Part shown: positions 1 to 9,199 of the stretch, in pieces
Layout of the letters: every line of letters starts with the position of its first letter
How positions within the stretch are numbered: position 1 is the first letter of the stretch
Source of the DNA: Methanobacteriota archaeon
GTDB lineage: Archaea; Halobacteriota; Methanomicrobia; Methanomicrobiales; Methanoculleaceae
NCBI GenBank assembly: GCA_016841955.1
Contig: JAENYE010000004.1
Location: forward strand, 62,001 to 126,000
Direction of reading: 5' to 3'
Length of the DNA: 64,000 nt
Program-made: the position numbers and the translations under genes
The notes under the pieces: generated by a model
Seen by the model: the letters and a program-made list of their open reading frames with translations, nothing else
Databases searched by the model: none
What the model was told of the DNA's origin: nothing

Positions 1-629
1 TTTGCGATATGGTCGGGGAACCTGCCGTCGGGTTCCACGTCCCTGAAGGAAAACGTCCACTCCGGAACCCTCGCCGCGATGCGGGGGACCTCAGGTCCGG
101 CCATGCCGCTGCCGGCATCGACGACGACGTTGAGCGGCCGTCCCGGCCGGACGAACGAAAGAAGCATCTCGATATAGCCTTCCATCGCTGAGAGCCGGCG
201 ATAACTGCCGGTTATCGGCCGTGGCGGGACCGGTGGCGATTCCCCGACCAGACGTTCCAGTGCGGGCAGCCCTCGATCCCCGCCGAGCGGGATCGCGTTC
301 TCGCGGCAGAGTTTGAACCCGTTCATCCGACCGGGCAGATGCGATGCCGTTACCATGGCACCTCCGTCGAACCCGCCGTCGATGATGGAGTAATAGAGGA
401 GCGGCGTGCTCACCATCCCGATATCGGTCACCGACGCTCCGGCGGCAAGTGCCCCCTCGATGAAGGCTTCGGTCAGAGACGGCGAGGAGAGCCGCATGTC
501 CCGCCCGACGACGATCGCCTCTGCGTGCAGGAGCCTGACGAAACCGGCACCGATCAGGCGGGCTGTATCCTCATCAAGTTCGTCCGGGTATGCTCCCCGG
601 ATATCATATGCCCGAAAGATCGTTCCCAT
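1..629 (-). CDS. Phosphomannomutase/phosphoglucomutase-family protein, 3' end cut off by the window
   Basis: Alpha-D-phosphohexomutase family; it would interconvert hexose-1-phosphate and hexose-6-phosphate for sugar-nucleotide or glycogen synthesis. The N-terminus reads MGTIFRAYDIRG, the family opening. The phosphoserine loop TASHLPGRMNG sits near residue 95 and keeps the serine, with Leu where TASHNP has Asn. The metal-binding domain 2 and beyond lie outside the window. The start at 629 is 5 bases beyond the stop of the upstream phosphoglycerate mutase gene, so the two are probably one operon. An in-frame ATG at 638 overlaps that stop codon and is the alternative start. The substrate (mannose, glucose or glucosamine) cannot be told from this part. 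Confidence 0.85.
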   Translation of the reverse strand, partial: MGTIFRAYDIRGAYPDELDEDTARLIGAGFVRLLHAEAIVVGRDMRLSSPSLTEAFIEGALAAGASVTDIGMVSTPLLYYSIIDGGFDGGAMVTASHLPGRMNGFKLCRENAIPLGGDRGLPALERLVGESPPVPPRPITGSYRRLSAMEGYIEMLLSFVRPGRPLNVVVDAGSGMAGPEVPRIAARVPEWTFSFRDVEPDGRFPDHIA

Positions 630-634
630 ACCTA

Positions 635-1396
635 TCATCCCTGTGGGGGAGTCCCCGGTGCGGCCTGCTCCGCCACTGCCCGTGTAGCCTGTGCAATCTC
701 ACCCGGGTCTCCGAGGTAGTAATGGCGGACGGCATGCAGGCCGTCGTCCAGTTCGTAGATCAGCGGGTAGCCCGTGGGAATGTTGAGGTCTGCTATCGTT
801 TCGTCCGGGATGTTGTCGAGATATTTTACCAGCGCACGGAGGCTGTTCCCGTGCGCCGCGATAAGGGTGCTCTTCCCATCACGCAGGCTTGCCTGGATGT
901 TTTCGTGCCAGTACGGCAACGTCCGGTTGAGCGTATCGTGCAGCGATTCCGTCGCCGGGAGGTCGTCGGGTTTCAGGTCTGCGTAGCGGGGATCGAACCG
1001 CGGGTGCCGCGGATCGTCCCACGGGAGCGGCGGGGGGCGGACGTCAAAGCCGCGTCGCCAGAGGTGGACCTGCCCTGCACCATACTTTTCGGCGGTTTCG
1101 TGCTTGTCGAGACCCTGCAGGCCGCCGTAACTCTTCTCGTTCAGCCGCCATGACCGGTGCACGGGAACATACATGAGATCCATATCGTCCATCACTATCC
1201 AGAGCGTCCTGATCGCACGCTTGAGCACGGACGTATAGGCGACATCAAACGTATACCCGCCATCCCGCAGAAGATCCGCAGCACGGTGGGCTTCCTCGAT
1301 GCCGTTCTCCGAGAGATCCACATCGGTCCAGCCCGTGAACCTGCCCTCCAGATTCCAGAGGCTTTCGCCATGCCGCAGTAGGATCAGCAATACCAT
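635..1396 (-). CDS. gpmA: 2,3-bisphosphoglycerate-dependent phosphoglycerate mutase
   Basis: Interconverts 3- and 2-phosphoglycerate in glycolysis/gluconeogenesis, in the cytoplasm. The 253-residue product has the catalytic phosphohistidine motif LLRHGES at residues 7-13, the family signature [15 protein letters not shown], and the second catalytic histidine in [10 protein letters not shown] near residue 183; length matches the family (about 230-250). I chose the ATG at 1396 because GGAGGAG lies 7 bases upstream; a GTG 18 bases earlier has no such site. Most archaea use the cofactor-independent enzyme, so a bacterial-type dPGM here may be an acquired or extra copy. It is followed at once by the phosphohexomutase gene. 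Confidence 0.93.
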   Translation of the reverse strand: MVLLILLRHGESLWNLEGRFTGWTDVDLSENGIEEAHRAADLLRDGGYTFDVAYTSVLKRAIRTLWIVMDDMDLMYVPVHRSWRLNEKSYGGLQGLDKHETAEKYGAGQVHLWRRGFDVRPPPLPWDDPRHPRFDPRYADLKPDDLPATESLHDTLNRTLPYWHENIQASLRDGKSTLIAAHGNSLRALVKYLDNIPDETIADLNIPTGYPLIYELDDGLHAVRHYYLGDPGEIAQATRAVAEQAAPGTPPQG

Positions 1397-1742
1397 CGCA
1401 TTTCTCCTCCGCACGGAGAGGTGAGGGCATCATGCGATCCCGCCACGGAACAACTGCAGTTCCCGGGTCTTTCTTCTCCGGAGCATTATCTGCCCTGATG
1501 CCTGCTGCACCCCCGGCGGCTGTGATCGTCCTCAGCTCTTTAATAGCTACCGTGCAGGTGTCGCGTGTTCCGCTGCACCTGCATATTCGCTCGACGAGGA
1601 AGGGCAAAGGGAGCAGGGGCAATCGAACAGGCAGAGCCGGAGGGAGCGGTTCTCCCGAGGTGCGAGGGACCCCCGGGCCGCGAAAACAACCCTTGAGGTA
1701 AAAATCGCGATGCCAGTGGCATTTGCATGGGGTCTGTCGGTT
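1397..1742. other. Intergenic region, no gene seen
   Basis: This stretch lies upstream of gpmA and downstream of the trehalose synthase gene, both on the minus strand. No ORF here shows family-like sequence. On the minus strand CTATTAAAG around 1537-1545 could be a TATA element; the same nonamer recurs upstream of the trehalose synthase gene near 3083-3091. Confidence 0.4.
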
Positions 1743-2978
1743 TCACATATACTCTTCCACTGCGTCCGAAAGCCGGAACTCGGGTATAAATGCACTGATA
1801 AGGTCGAGATCCTGCTCGATGCTTCGGGTAAGCAGGAAATTGCGACGCACCGATTCCTGTGCCTCCTGTCCCAGCCGATAGCGGAGGTCAGGATCTTTGA
1901 CGACCTGCACAATCCGATCCGCCGCTTCTTCCACGGACGAGACCAGGAATCCATTCACGCCGTCACGGATCTGGTAGCGGATGCCCCCCACATTCCCTCC
2001 GATGACCGGCGCGCCCTTCCACATCGCTTCAGCCACGGTTAATCCGAACCCTTCGCGGATCGATTTCTGCAGAACAACCGCTGCCCGGCGCTGCAGAGCA
2101 TTGACCAGCGCGCTGTCCTGACGGCTGATAATGATGATGCGCTCTTCCCGGTTCTTCAGGAGCGATCGATACACAGCCGGGCCTTCCGGATCGTCCGTCG
2201 CCACATTGCCCAGCAGCACGAGCGTACACGCTACCTTCTTCCTGGCGATCTTGAATGCCTCGACGACGCCTATCGGGTCTTTCCAGCGGTCGAAGCGGGA
2301 GATCTGCACGACGAGCGGAAGATCGGTGGGGATATTATAGTGTTCCAGGCGCTCATCGATCTCATCCTCGGTCAACTCTCTGTTGGTGAGGGTGAAGGGA
2401 TCGATGCCGGGCATGAAAAAAACCTGCGGGATGTTGAGGTCCTGCCTGTAATCCCTGCTGCTCAGAATAACGGCATCGTACTGGCGGATAAACCGGAGGA
2501 GATAGTTCCAGACCTCCTTGTTCGGCCGGGTCAGGTCGATATGGCATCGCCAGACCCAGGGGTCGTCTTTCCGGTAATGAGTGATCAGGGGAAGGGGCTG
2601 CGGATCATGAACGAAGACGATATCATGGTCAAGGTGATTGCGCATTGCGTTCTCGTAAACGACCTGCTCATAGATCTGGAGCTTCCTATCGGTGAGGTTG
2701 ATATCCGCCCCCTGGAGAGCATTGTGGAACTTCTTGGTGACGCTGAAGAAGTCCGGGGGACCGTGAACCACCCGCCATCCGGTCTTGATGCCCAGGCTAT
2801 TCATCAGAAGTGTCGTCGATGAAAGAAACTGGGAGACGCCTCCCCCGTAATAGGTCGAATTGACGTTAACGATATGGAGGTCCTGAAGCCGCCGTGCTTT
2901 ATCCAGAATGCGTCTGACAGTCCTGGCCCCGATGTACTTTTCATAGTCTTTTATTCCCATGCCGGGTATTGCATCCAT
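1743..2978 (-). CDS. treT: Trehalose glycosyltransferring synthase (TreT-like, GT4)
   Basis: TreT transfers glucose from a nucleotide sugar to glucose to make trehalose, reversibly, in the cytoplasm. The 411-residue product has the family N-terminus (VNVNSTYYGGGVSQFLSS), then HDPQPLPL and WRCHIDLTRPN, which TreT proteins share, and a GT-B C-terminal half with KSIREGFGLTVAEAMWKG, the GT4 EX7E donor-binding region, near residues 310-330. The start is the ATG at 2978 because GGAGGTG lies 9 bases upstream. A TTG 18 bases earlier includes that site and is unlikely. Neighbouring glucan phosphorylase and GH15 genes fit storage-sugar or compatible-solute metabolism. Confidence 0.9.
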   Translation of the reverse strand: MDAIPGMGIKDYEKYIGARTVRRILDKARRLQDLHIVNVNSTYYGGGVSQFLSSTTLLMNSLGIKTGWRVVHGPPDFFSVTKKFHNALQGADINLTDRKLQIYEQVVYENAMRNHLDHDIVFVHDPQPLPLITHYRKDDPWVWRCHIDLTRPNKEVWNYLLRFIRQYDAVILSSRDYRQDLNIPQVFFMPGIDPFTLTNRELTEDEIDERLEHYNIPTDLPLVVQISRFDRWKDPIGVVEAFKIARKKVACTLVLLGNVATDDPEGPAVYRSLLKNREERIIIISRQDSALVNALQRRAAVVLQKSIREGFGLTVAEAMWKGAPVIGGNVGGIRYQIRDGVNGFLVSSVEEAADRIVQVVKDPDLRYRLGQEAQESVRRNFLLTRSIEQDLDLISAFIPEFRLSDAVEEYM

Positions 2979-3362
2979 ACGTGACTTCACCTCCAATCAC
3001 GGACAATGTGCTCAACCAAAACCCGCGCGCCTGCATGTATCTTCGGGTATCCGGGTGGCTACGCCATCGGCATATCTGCAACACACCTTTAATAGATTCC
3101 GACCGCTATTCTTCCGACGGATCACGTCTGAACTGTGCAGTATCCTCAGGCACGGCAGGATTGATGGAGACCGGATCCGAACTCGAATCCTGCCATTGCA
3201 GAGAGCCCGGGAATGATCTGCAGGTGCCAGAGGAAATATTTCATATCCTCCTCCCCCACAGGGGCAGAATAGAGGCGGCGGGTTTTTGAACGTGGGGTAT
3301 GGTCATACGGTGGGATAAGCGGTAAAAGAGGGGAGGCCATCGGGTATGGGTACACCTTCCGG
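2979..3362. other. Intergenic region with probable treT promoter
   Basis: No convincing gene. On the minus strand a TATA-like CTATTAAAG lies near 3083-3091, about 105 bases before the treT start. The rest shows no coding pattern or strong repeat. Confidence 0.4.
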
Positions 3363-3794
3363 TTACCGGGGCAGCGGCTGGCTCTGCTTCTCGATATTCC
3401 TGGCAATGTACGATATCTCTTCGCCCAGCAGGCGGATGATATCGTCCTGGGTTACAATCCCGGTCAACTTGCCGTTCCGATCCACGATCGGCATTCTGCG
3501 GATCCCCTCCTTCATCATCCGCTCCATGGCATCCGTGACCGGCATACCTTCCGTGAATGCGGTGGGGTCTTGGGTCATGATGTCCCGGGCTTTCATCTCC
3601 TCGGGGCGTTTATCTCTGGCAACGATCCGCACGATCATATCGCGGTCGGTGATGATCCCGGTCGGCCTGCCGTCTTCGCCGACAACGACGACACTCCCGA
3701 CATTCTTCCGGTCCATGATCTTTGCCACATCGACGACGGACGTGTCGGGCGATACGGATACGACGTCTTCACGGATATATTTCATAAGCTCCAT
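3363..3794 (-). CDS. Two-CBS-domain protein
   Basis: A 143-residue protein made only of a CBS pair (Bateman module), which usually binds adenosine nucleotides and senses energy state or regulates a partner. CBS1 runs from MKYIREDVVSVSPDTSVVD to about residue 62 with VGEDGRPTGIITDRD; CBS2 from RDIMTQDPTAFTEGM to about 130 with VDRNGKLTGIVTQDDI. The frame stays open upstream to 4172, but that extension has no domain character. I chose ATG 3794 (GGAGATGGTGG upstream); ATG 3785 with GGAG five bases ahead is equally possible. It lies between treT and the divergent phosphorylase gene, so a role as energy sensor for sugar storage is a plausible inference only. Confidence 0.88.
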   Translation of the reverse strand: MELMKYIREDVVSVSPDTSVVDVAKIMDRKNVGSVVVVGEDGRPTGIITDRDMIVRIVARDKRPEEMKARDIMTQDPTAFTEGMPVTDAMERMMKEGIRRMPIVDRNGKLTGIVTQDDIIRLLGEEISYIARNIEKQSQPLPR

Positions 3795-3831
3795 ATACCA
3801 CCATCTCCTGCCGTCGCGACCCTTTACACCA

Positions 3832-3844
3832 GGAGTATATGAAA
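3832..3844 (-). promoter_or_regulatory. Probable TATA box of the CBS-protein gene
   Basis: Minus-strand TTTCATATACTCC lies about 40 bases ahead of the ATG at 3794, placing a transcription start near 3812 and a leader of about 18 bases that holds the GGAG site. Confidence 0.4.
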
Positions 3845-4367
3845 GTAACCCGGCGGGGAAAATCGGCATATCCGGCTTTAATCGGGTATTGCATCCCGAA
3901 GGGAGATGCAGGATCCATCTTGCCACGCGTTCTGCCGCCGCTCTATCGAGAGTACGATCCGGCCAGGATAGGAGTGCACCGTCTGCCGGAGTCCGGAGCA
4001 CTTCGATGTCGGGCGGGCGAGAGGCCTTCTCCGGAATCAGACCCGGCTCCGTCATCGAATGGGGAGAGGCAATCGGCGTTGTTGCATCGACAGGGACATA
4101 CTGCACAGGCCATCCGGACGGCCAGGCCGCCGCTGCATCTCGGAGGGCCGACAGGTAGTGTCCACAGTCCAAAGAATGCCGGAGATCGATACCTGTATAT
4201 ACTCCGGTCTATGAGAAATCCAGTCGATCGGGTATGCAGTCCCATCCGCCCCTGGCCGGTGTGATACGGGACATCCCTCGACGAGGGAACCCTCCGTCCT
4301 CTATGCGTTATGGATTGTCCGGTGACGTATACCGGGGTGGTTACACCCGATGGGAGGCGAATACACC
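3845..4367. other. Divergent intergenic region ahead of the glucan phosphorylase gene
   Basis: No gene recognised in the roughly 520 bases between the two divergent genes. A plus-strand TATA-like CTGTATATACTCC is at about 4192-4204, which would leave a leader of roughly 140 bases before the phosphorylase start. I see no riboswitch-like conserved elements. Confidence 0.35.
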
Positions 4368-6134
4368 ATGATTGTAAAAGATCCCCTATCCGGAAGCCCG
4401 GTCGACACCGAAACAGCGCAGTACAAGGCGGATGCCTGGGGGAAGACCTACTACTTCGACAGCGAGACTCACATGCGCCGTTTTCTGGAAGGTTCACGAG
4501 TCGCGTACTTTTCGATGGAGATCGGATTACAGAGCGACATTCCGACGTACAGCGGAGGGCTGGGAGTTCTCGCCGGAGATGCGGTCAGATCCAGTGCCGA
4601 TCTCCGCATTCCGCTCGTCGCGGTCACGCTGGTCAGCAAAAAAGGATATCTAAGGCAGAAGATAACCGGGGACGGGGTGCAGCAGGAACTTCCGGACGAA
4701 TGGAACCCCGCTCAGTACATGCGGCTCCTGCCCCGGACAGTCACCGTACGCATCGACGGGCGGGATGTCCATGTCCGTGCCTGGTACCATGACCATGAGA
4801 GCCCGGTGGGGGGGCTGGTTCCCGTCATTCTTCTCGATACGGATATGGAGGAGAATGCGCCGGAAGATCGGGAGATTACGAGTTACCTCTATGGCCGTGA
4901 CAGTGCCTATCGGCTCAGGCAGGAGATTGTTTTGGGCATCGGCGGCGTTAAGATTCTGAAAGCCCTGAACTTCAGGGTAGAACGATATCACATGAACGAG
5001 GGGCACTCCAGCCTCCTCACCCTTGAGCTCATGAAGATGAACGACTATGACGCCGATGTGACAGGCGACATGTGCGTGTTTACGACCCATACGCCCGTTG
5101 CCGCTGCAATGGATACCTTCTCGTATGACGATGTCGGAAAGGCGCTCGACTTCCCCATCGATATCCTGAAGACGTATGGAGGCGAGGAACGGCTGAACCT
5201 GACTCTTCTTGCGCTGAACATGAGTAAATACCACAACGGCGTTGCCAAAGCCCACCAGGAGTACTCCCAGAACCTCTTTCACGGATACCACATTCGTGAG
5301 ATTACCAACGGCGTCCATCCATTCACCTGGACAGGACCGCACTTCCGCAGGCTATTCGACCGGTACATTCGCGGCTGGGCGAATGAACCCGAACTGCTCG
5401 TGCGGGTCGGGAAGATCCCGAATGAGGAGATCTGGGATGCCCACGTAAAGGCGAAATCGGCACTCATTGATGACGTTCGCGGATCGATGGGAGTGAATCT
5501 GGAGCCCGACATCCTGACGATCGGGTTTGCACGCAGAGCCACCGGGTACAAACGGGCAACCCTGATCTTCTCCGAACTCGACCGGCTGAAAGAGATCAAC
5601 CGAAAGTGGCCGATCCAGCTGCTCTTTTCCGGAAAGGCCCACCCGCATGACGAGGGCGGCAAGCAACTCATCAAGGATATCTATGCATACCGCGATCGAC
5701 TGAAAGGAGATCTCGAGGTGGTCTATCTGGAGAACTACTCCATGGAACTGGCAGGCAAACTCACATCCGGCGTGGACGTCTGGCTGAATACCCCGCTTCC
5801 CCCCATGGAGGCATCCGGGACGAGCGGGATGAAAGCAGCCTTTAACGGTGTCATGAACTTCAGCGTTCTGGACGGCTGGTGGGTTGAGGGGTGTGTCGAA
5901 GGCGTCACCGGTTGGGCGATTGGCCCGGGACCTGATGAGAAGGTCCCCGAAGAGCAGCGGAGAGCACAGGAGATCCGGGATCTCTACAACAAACTCGAAT
6001 ACGTCATTCTGCCCCTCTACTATGGAATGGAGGATGAGTGGACGCACCGTATGAAGAACGCCATCGGCATGATTGCATATTACTTCAATAGCCATGTGAT
6101 GATGCGCAGATACGCCTCAGAAGCGTATCTGTGA
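4368..6134 (+). CDS. glgP: Alpha-glucan (glycogen/maltodextrin) phosphorylase, short GT35 form
   Basis: Releases glucose-1-phosphate from alpha-1,4-glucans with phosphate and pyridoxal phosphate. The 588-residue product starts its core with VAYFSMEIGLQSDIPTYSGG, keeps NEGHSSLLTLE, GFARRATGYKRA, and the PLP-binding stretch EASGTSGMKAAFNG with the Schiff-base lysine near residue 488. It is shorter than the 800-residue plant/animal type and matches the compact archaeal/thermophile group. The start at 4368 is set by GGAGGCG 8 bases upstream; the in-frame ATG at 4350 contains that site. Together with TreT, the H+-ATPase, a sugar transporter and a GH15 hydrolase it forms a storage-carbohydrate cluster. 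Confidence 0.93.
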   Translation: MIVKDPLSGSPVDTETAQYKADAWGKTYYFDSETHMRRFLEGSRVAYFSMEIGLQSDIPTYSGGLGVLAGDAVRSSADLRIPLVAVTLVSKKGYLRQKITGDGVQQELPDEWNPAQYMRLLPRTVTVRIDGRDVHVRAWYHDHESPVGGLVPVILLDTDMEENAPEDREITSYLYGRDSAYRLRQEIVLGIGGVKILKALNFRVERYHMNEGHSSLLTLELMKMNDYDADVTGDMCVFTTHTPVAAAMDTFSYDDVGKALDFPIDILKTYGGEERLNLTLLALNMSKYHNGVAKAHQEYSQNLFHGYHIREITNGVHPFTWTGPHFRRLFDRYIRGWANEPELLVRVGKIPNEEIWDAHVKAKSALIDDVRGSMGVNLEPDILTIGFARRATGYKRATLIFSELDRLKEINRKWPIQLLFSGKAHPHDEGGKQLIKDIYAYRDRLKGDLEVVYLENYSMELAGKLTSGVDVWLNTPLPPMEASGTSGMKAAFNGVMNFSVLDGWWVEGCVEGVTGWAIGPGPDEKVPEEQRRAQEIRDLYNKLEYVILPLYYGMEDEWTHRMKNAIGMIAYYFNSHVMMRRYASEAYL

Positions 6135-6460
6135 GCTCCTGGGAGTTCCCGGTCTCTTCTATACACTTTTTCAGATGCCTGGACGCTCCCGGTGTGCAAT
6201 GGGTATGCTCATCTCGCCATGTCATCTCCTGTGCCACCGATCGGCTCAACCCGATTCCCGATCGATCCATTCGGTGGTGCTCTCCCCCCGGGTGCATCAA
6301 GGCGCCTTCGCACATGTGCCTGCACGGCGTTCTCTCAATGCTTCTATTGCTCACTCAAATTCGAGGCCACATGAGCCCGGCAGAGAGGGAGAATCGCAGG
6401 TTCTTCCGGCGGCACCAGCATATTTATGCCCCGGAGTTAAGAGGGGCGCGGGGGAGGTCC
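6135..6460. promoter_or_regulatory. Intergenic region with ATPase promoter
   Basis: The ATPase reading frame is open through this stretch, but the residues are not family-like. A TATA-type element CATATTTATGCC at about 6419-6430 lies some 30 bases ahead of the ATPase start, so transcription would begin near 6447, just ahead of the GGGGGAGG ribosome binding site. Confidence 0.5.
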
Positions 6461-8908
6461 ATGGGGAAGGATGAGATCAGCACGGATGATGCCAAAAAAG
6501 CGTCTGTGGATGATATATATCAGGCCCTGTCTACCAGCCGGAAAGGTCTTTCCGCATCGGAGGCGCAGGACCGGATCCGGCAGTACGGATACAACGAGCT
6601 TGCGGAAAAGAAAAGAAACCCGATCCTTGAGTTTTTACAGTATTTTAGAGGCCCTATCCCCTATATGATCGAGGCTGCGGTGGTCATCTCCGCAGTTACC
6701 CAGAAGTGGGAAGACTTCGCGTTCATCCTGGCGCTGCTCCTGATCAATGCGGGTGTCGGTTTCTGGCAGGGCCGCCAGGCGGGAAACGCCATTGCAATGC
6801 TTAAAAAACAGCTTGCAGTAAAAGCACGGGTATTGCGGGACGGGAAATGGCAGGAGGTCACTGCGCGGGAGCTCGTCCCCGGTGATATTGCCCGCGTGCG
6901 GATGGGCGACATTATCCCCGCCGATATCAAGCTCGTCGAAGGAGACTACCTGTCGGCAGACGAATCCGCACTGACCGGGGAGTCGCTGCCGGTCGACAAA
7001 CACGTAGCGGATGTTGCATTCTCCGGCTCCATAGCAAAACAGGGCGAAATGACCGGTGTCGTGGTGACGACGGGACTGAAGACCTTCTTCGGGAAGACTG
7101 CCGAACTTGCCGAAGAGGCGGCAACAGTCAGCCATTTCCAGAAAGCCGTCTTGAAGATCGGGGATTACCTGATCGTCCTCGCGATCGGCCTGGTCACGAT
7201 CACATTTCTTATCGCAATCATCCGGCAGGAAAGCATTCTGTCTACACTCCAGTTCGCACTCGTCCTGATCGTAGCAGCGATTCCTGCAGCAATGCCGGCC
7301 GTCCTGTCGATCACCATGGCTGTCGGGGCGGTGGCGCTCACCAAATACAATGCGATCGTCAGCAAACTGGTTGCCATCGAGGAGATGGCCGGGGTCGATA
7401 TCCTCTGTTCCGATAAAACAGGAACGATAACAGAGAACAAGCTCACCCTCTCCGAGATCGTGCCGTTCGGCGATGCCGGGAAGGAAGATGTGCTGCTGGA
7501 CGCCCTGCTCGCATCCAGAGGGGAGGACCGGGATCCCATCGATATCGCGATCATCGACTCAAAAGAGGGGCAGGCCCTCACAGAGAAACTCGGTACCTAC
7601 ACAGTTGCCAGGTTCGCGCCCTTCGATCCCGTGGTCAAACGCACAGAGGCCACGGTAAAAGACAGTGAAGGGAACCAGTTCAAGGCGGCAAAGGGCGCTC
7701 CCCAGGTGATCCAGAAACTTGCGGGCGGAAACGAGGAGATCGGCAGGAAGATCGACGATCTCTCGAATACTTTTGCGAAAAAGGGATACCGGATGCTCGG
7801 CGTCGCACGGAGCGGTGATGGGGATACCTGGACGTACGTCGGCGTTCTGGGCCTCTACGATCCGCCCCGTGAGGACTCGGCAGCGACCATCAAGACGGCG
7901 GAGGAGATGGGGCTGGACGTAAAGATGGTCACCGGGGATCACGTGGCGATAGCCAAAGAGATCGCAAAAGAGGTGAACCTGAAGACGAATATCACCACCG
8001 CCGATGCCTTCCTGAACGAGCATGATGCCGAAGCGGCGGAGATCGTGGAAAAGGCAGACGGTTTCGCCGAGGTCTTCCCCGAACATAAGTACCGTATTGT
8101 ATCCCTCCTCCAGTCCCGGCGGCACATCGTCGGCATGACCGGCGACGGTGTGAACGACGCACCCGCTCTGAAGAAGGCCGATGTCGGGATTGCCGTTGCA
8201 GGTGCCACGGATGCGGCGAAATCAGCGGCATCGATCGTGATCACAAAACCGGGACTTTCGGTGATCATCGAGGCGATCAAGGAGAGCCGGAGAATCTTCC
8301 AGCGCATGGTTCATTATGTGATCTACCGTATCGCCGAGACCATCCGCGTGCTCTTCTTCGTCACGTCCATCATCATCATCTTCAACGTCTTCCCGATCAC
8401 CGCACTGCTGATCGTGCTCCTGTCGCTCTTAAACGACCTCCCGATTATGACCATCGCCTACGATAACGTCCTCTACTCACAGTCTCCGGAACGGTGGAAG
8501 ATGCGGGAGATCATCACCCTTGCGACACTCATCGGATTTGTGGGGGTCATCGCCACGGTTATTCTCTTCTATCTGGCCTATATTACGCTGGGATTGAGCC
8601 TTGCGGTCGTCCAGTCGCTCATCTTCCTGAAGCTGGCGGTGGCGGGGCACCTCACGATCTTCGTCTCCCGGACCAGGGGGCCTTTCTGGTCGATCAGGCC
8701 TGGATCGGCTCTGCTCTGGTCGGCAATCGTCACCAAGGCCATTGCGACCGTAATCGTCGCCGTCGGTATCGGTGTCGCGCCGATCGGCTGGTACCTGGCC
8801 GGAATCGTCTGGCTGTACGCTATCGTCGAGGAACTCGTGATCATGGACTGGGTGAAAGTTCGCGTCTACAGACTCATCGATCACGGCGAGATCAAGTGGG
8901 CCAGGTAA
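6461..8908 (+). CDS. Plasma-membrane P-type proton-efflux ATPase (type IIIA)
   Basis: An 815-residue P-type ATPase that would pump protons out of the cell using ATP. Visible in order: N-terminal cation-ATPase domain (SASEAQDRIRQYGYNELAEK), actuator loop LTGES near residue 170, the membrane motif AAIPAAMPAVLSI, the phosphorylation motif CSDKTGTITENK with Asp near 318, MVTGDH, the hinge MTGDGVNDAPALKKADVGIA near 559, and a C-terminal block of hydrophobic segments. PAAMP rather than CPC or PEGL places it with proton pumps rather than heavy-metal or Ca pumps. The ATG at 6461 is preceded by GGGGGAGG. The in-frame extension to 6131 lacks domain character. An MFS sugar transporter follows downstream, possibly proton-coupled. 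Confidence 0.93.
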   Translation: MGKDEISTDDAKKASVDDIYQALSTSRKGLSASEAQDRIRQYGYNELAEKKRNPILEFLQYFRGPIPYMIEAAVVISAVTQKWEDFAFILALLLINAGVGFWQGRQAGNAIAMLKKQLAVKARVLRDGKWQEVTARELVPGDIARVRMGDIIPADIKLVEGDYLSADESALTGESLPVDKHVADVAFSGSIAKQGEMTGVVVTTGLKTFFGKTAELAEEAATVSHFQKAVLKIGDYLIVLAIGLVTITFLIAIIRQESILSTLQFALVLIVAAIPAAMPAVLSITMAVGAVALTKYNAIVSKLVAIEEMAGVDILCSDKTGTITENKLTLSEIVPFGDAGKEDVLLDALLASRGEDRDPIDIAIIDSKEGQALTEKLGTYTVARFAPFDPVVKRTEATVKDSEGNQFKAAKGAPQVIQKLAGGNEEIGRKIDDLSNTFAKKGYRMLGVARSGDGDTWTYVGVLGLYDPPREDSAATIKTAEEMGLDVKMVTGDHVAIAKEIAKEVNLKTNITTADAFLNEHDAEAAEIVEKADGFAEVFPEHKYRIVSLLQSRRHIVGMTGDGVNDAPALKKADVGIAVAGATDAAKSAASIVITKPGLSVIIEAIKESRRIFQRMVHYVIYRIAETIRVLFFVTSIIIIFNVFPITALLIVLLSLLNDLPIMTIAYDNVLYSQSPERWKMREIITLATLIGFVGVIATVILFYLAYITLGLSLAVVQSLIFLKLAVAGHLTIFVSRTRGPFWSIRPGSALLWSAIVTKAIATVIVAVGIGVAPIGWYLAGIVWLYAIVEELVIMDWVKVRVYRLIDHGEIKWAR

Positions 8909-9199
8909 ACGGGGTGCGGGTTTTCCAACCCACCTCAGAATCCCCACCGCCGCTGTTCCGGATGGACGATTGCCAGAGCATGATCGTACCACTATCTTTA
9001 TGAATCTGTAGACGAAGCCTGACGAAAAACTGCTGACCACACGATTATTATCCGGATGGATACGGTGATGCTGTATACGCATTCCATGCCCGTCACGGAG
9101 ATGATTGTCCCGGATCGGGAATGTGCAATCGGCAGTGCCTGCCGTATTATGAAAGAAACCCCGGAACCGATCCGTTCAAAATCAAACAGGGGATGGAGC

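Noticed and set aside
3795-4172. N-terminal extension of the CBS protein
   Set aside because: Open frame without domain pattern; good ribosome sites and a TATA element support the shorter start.
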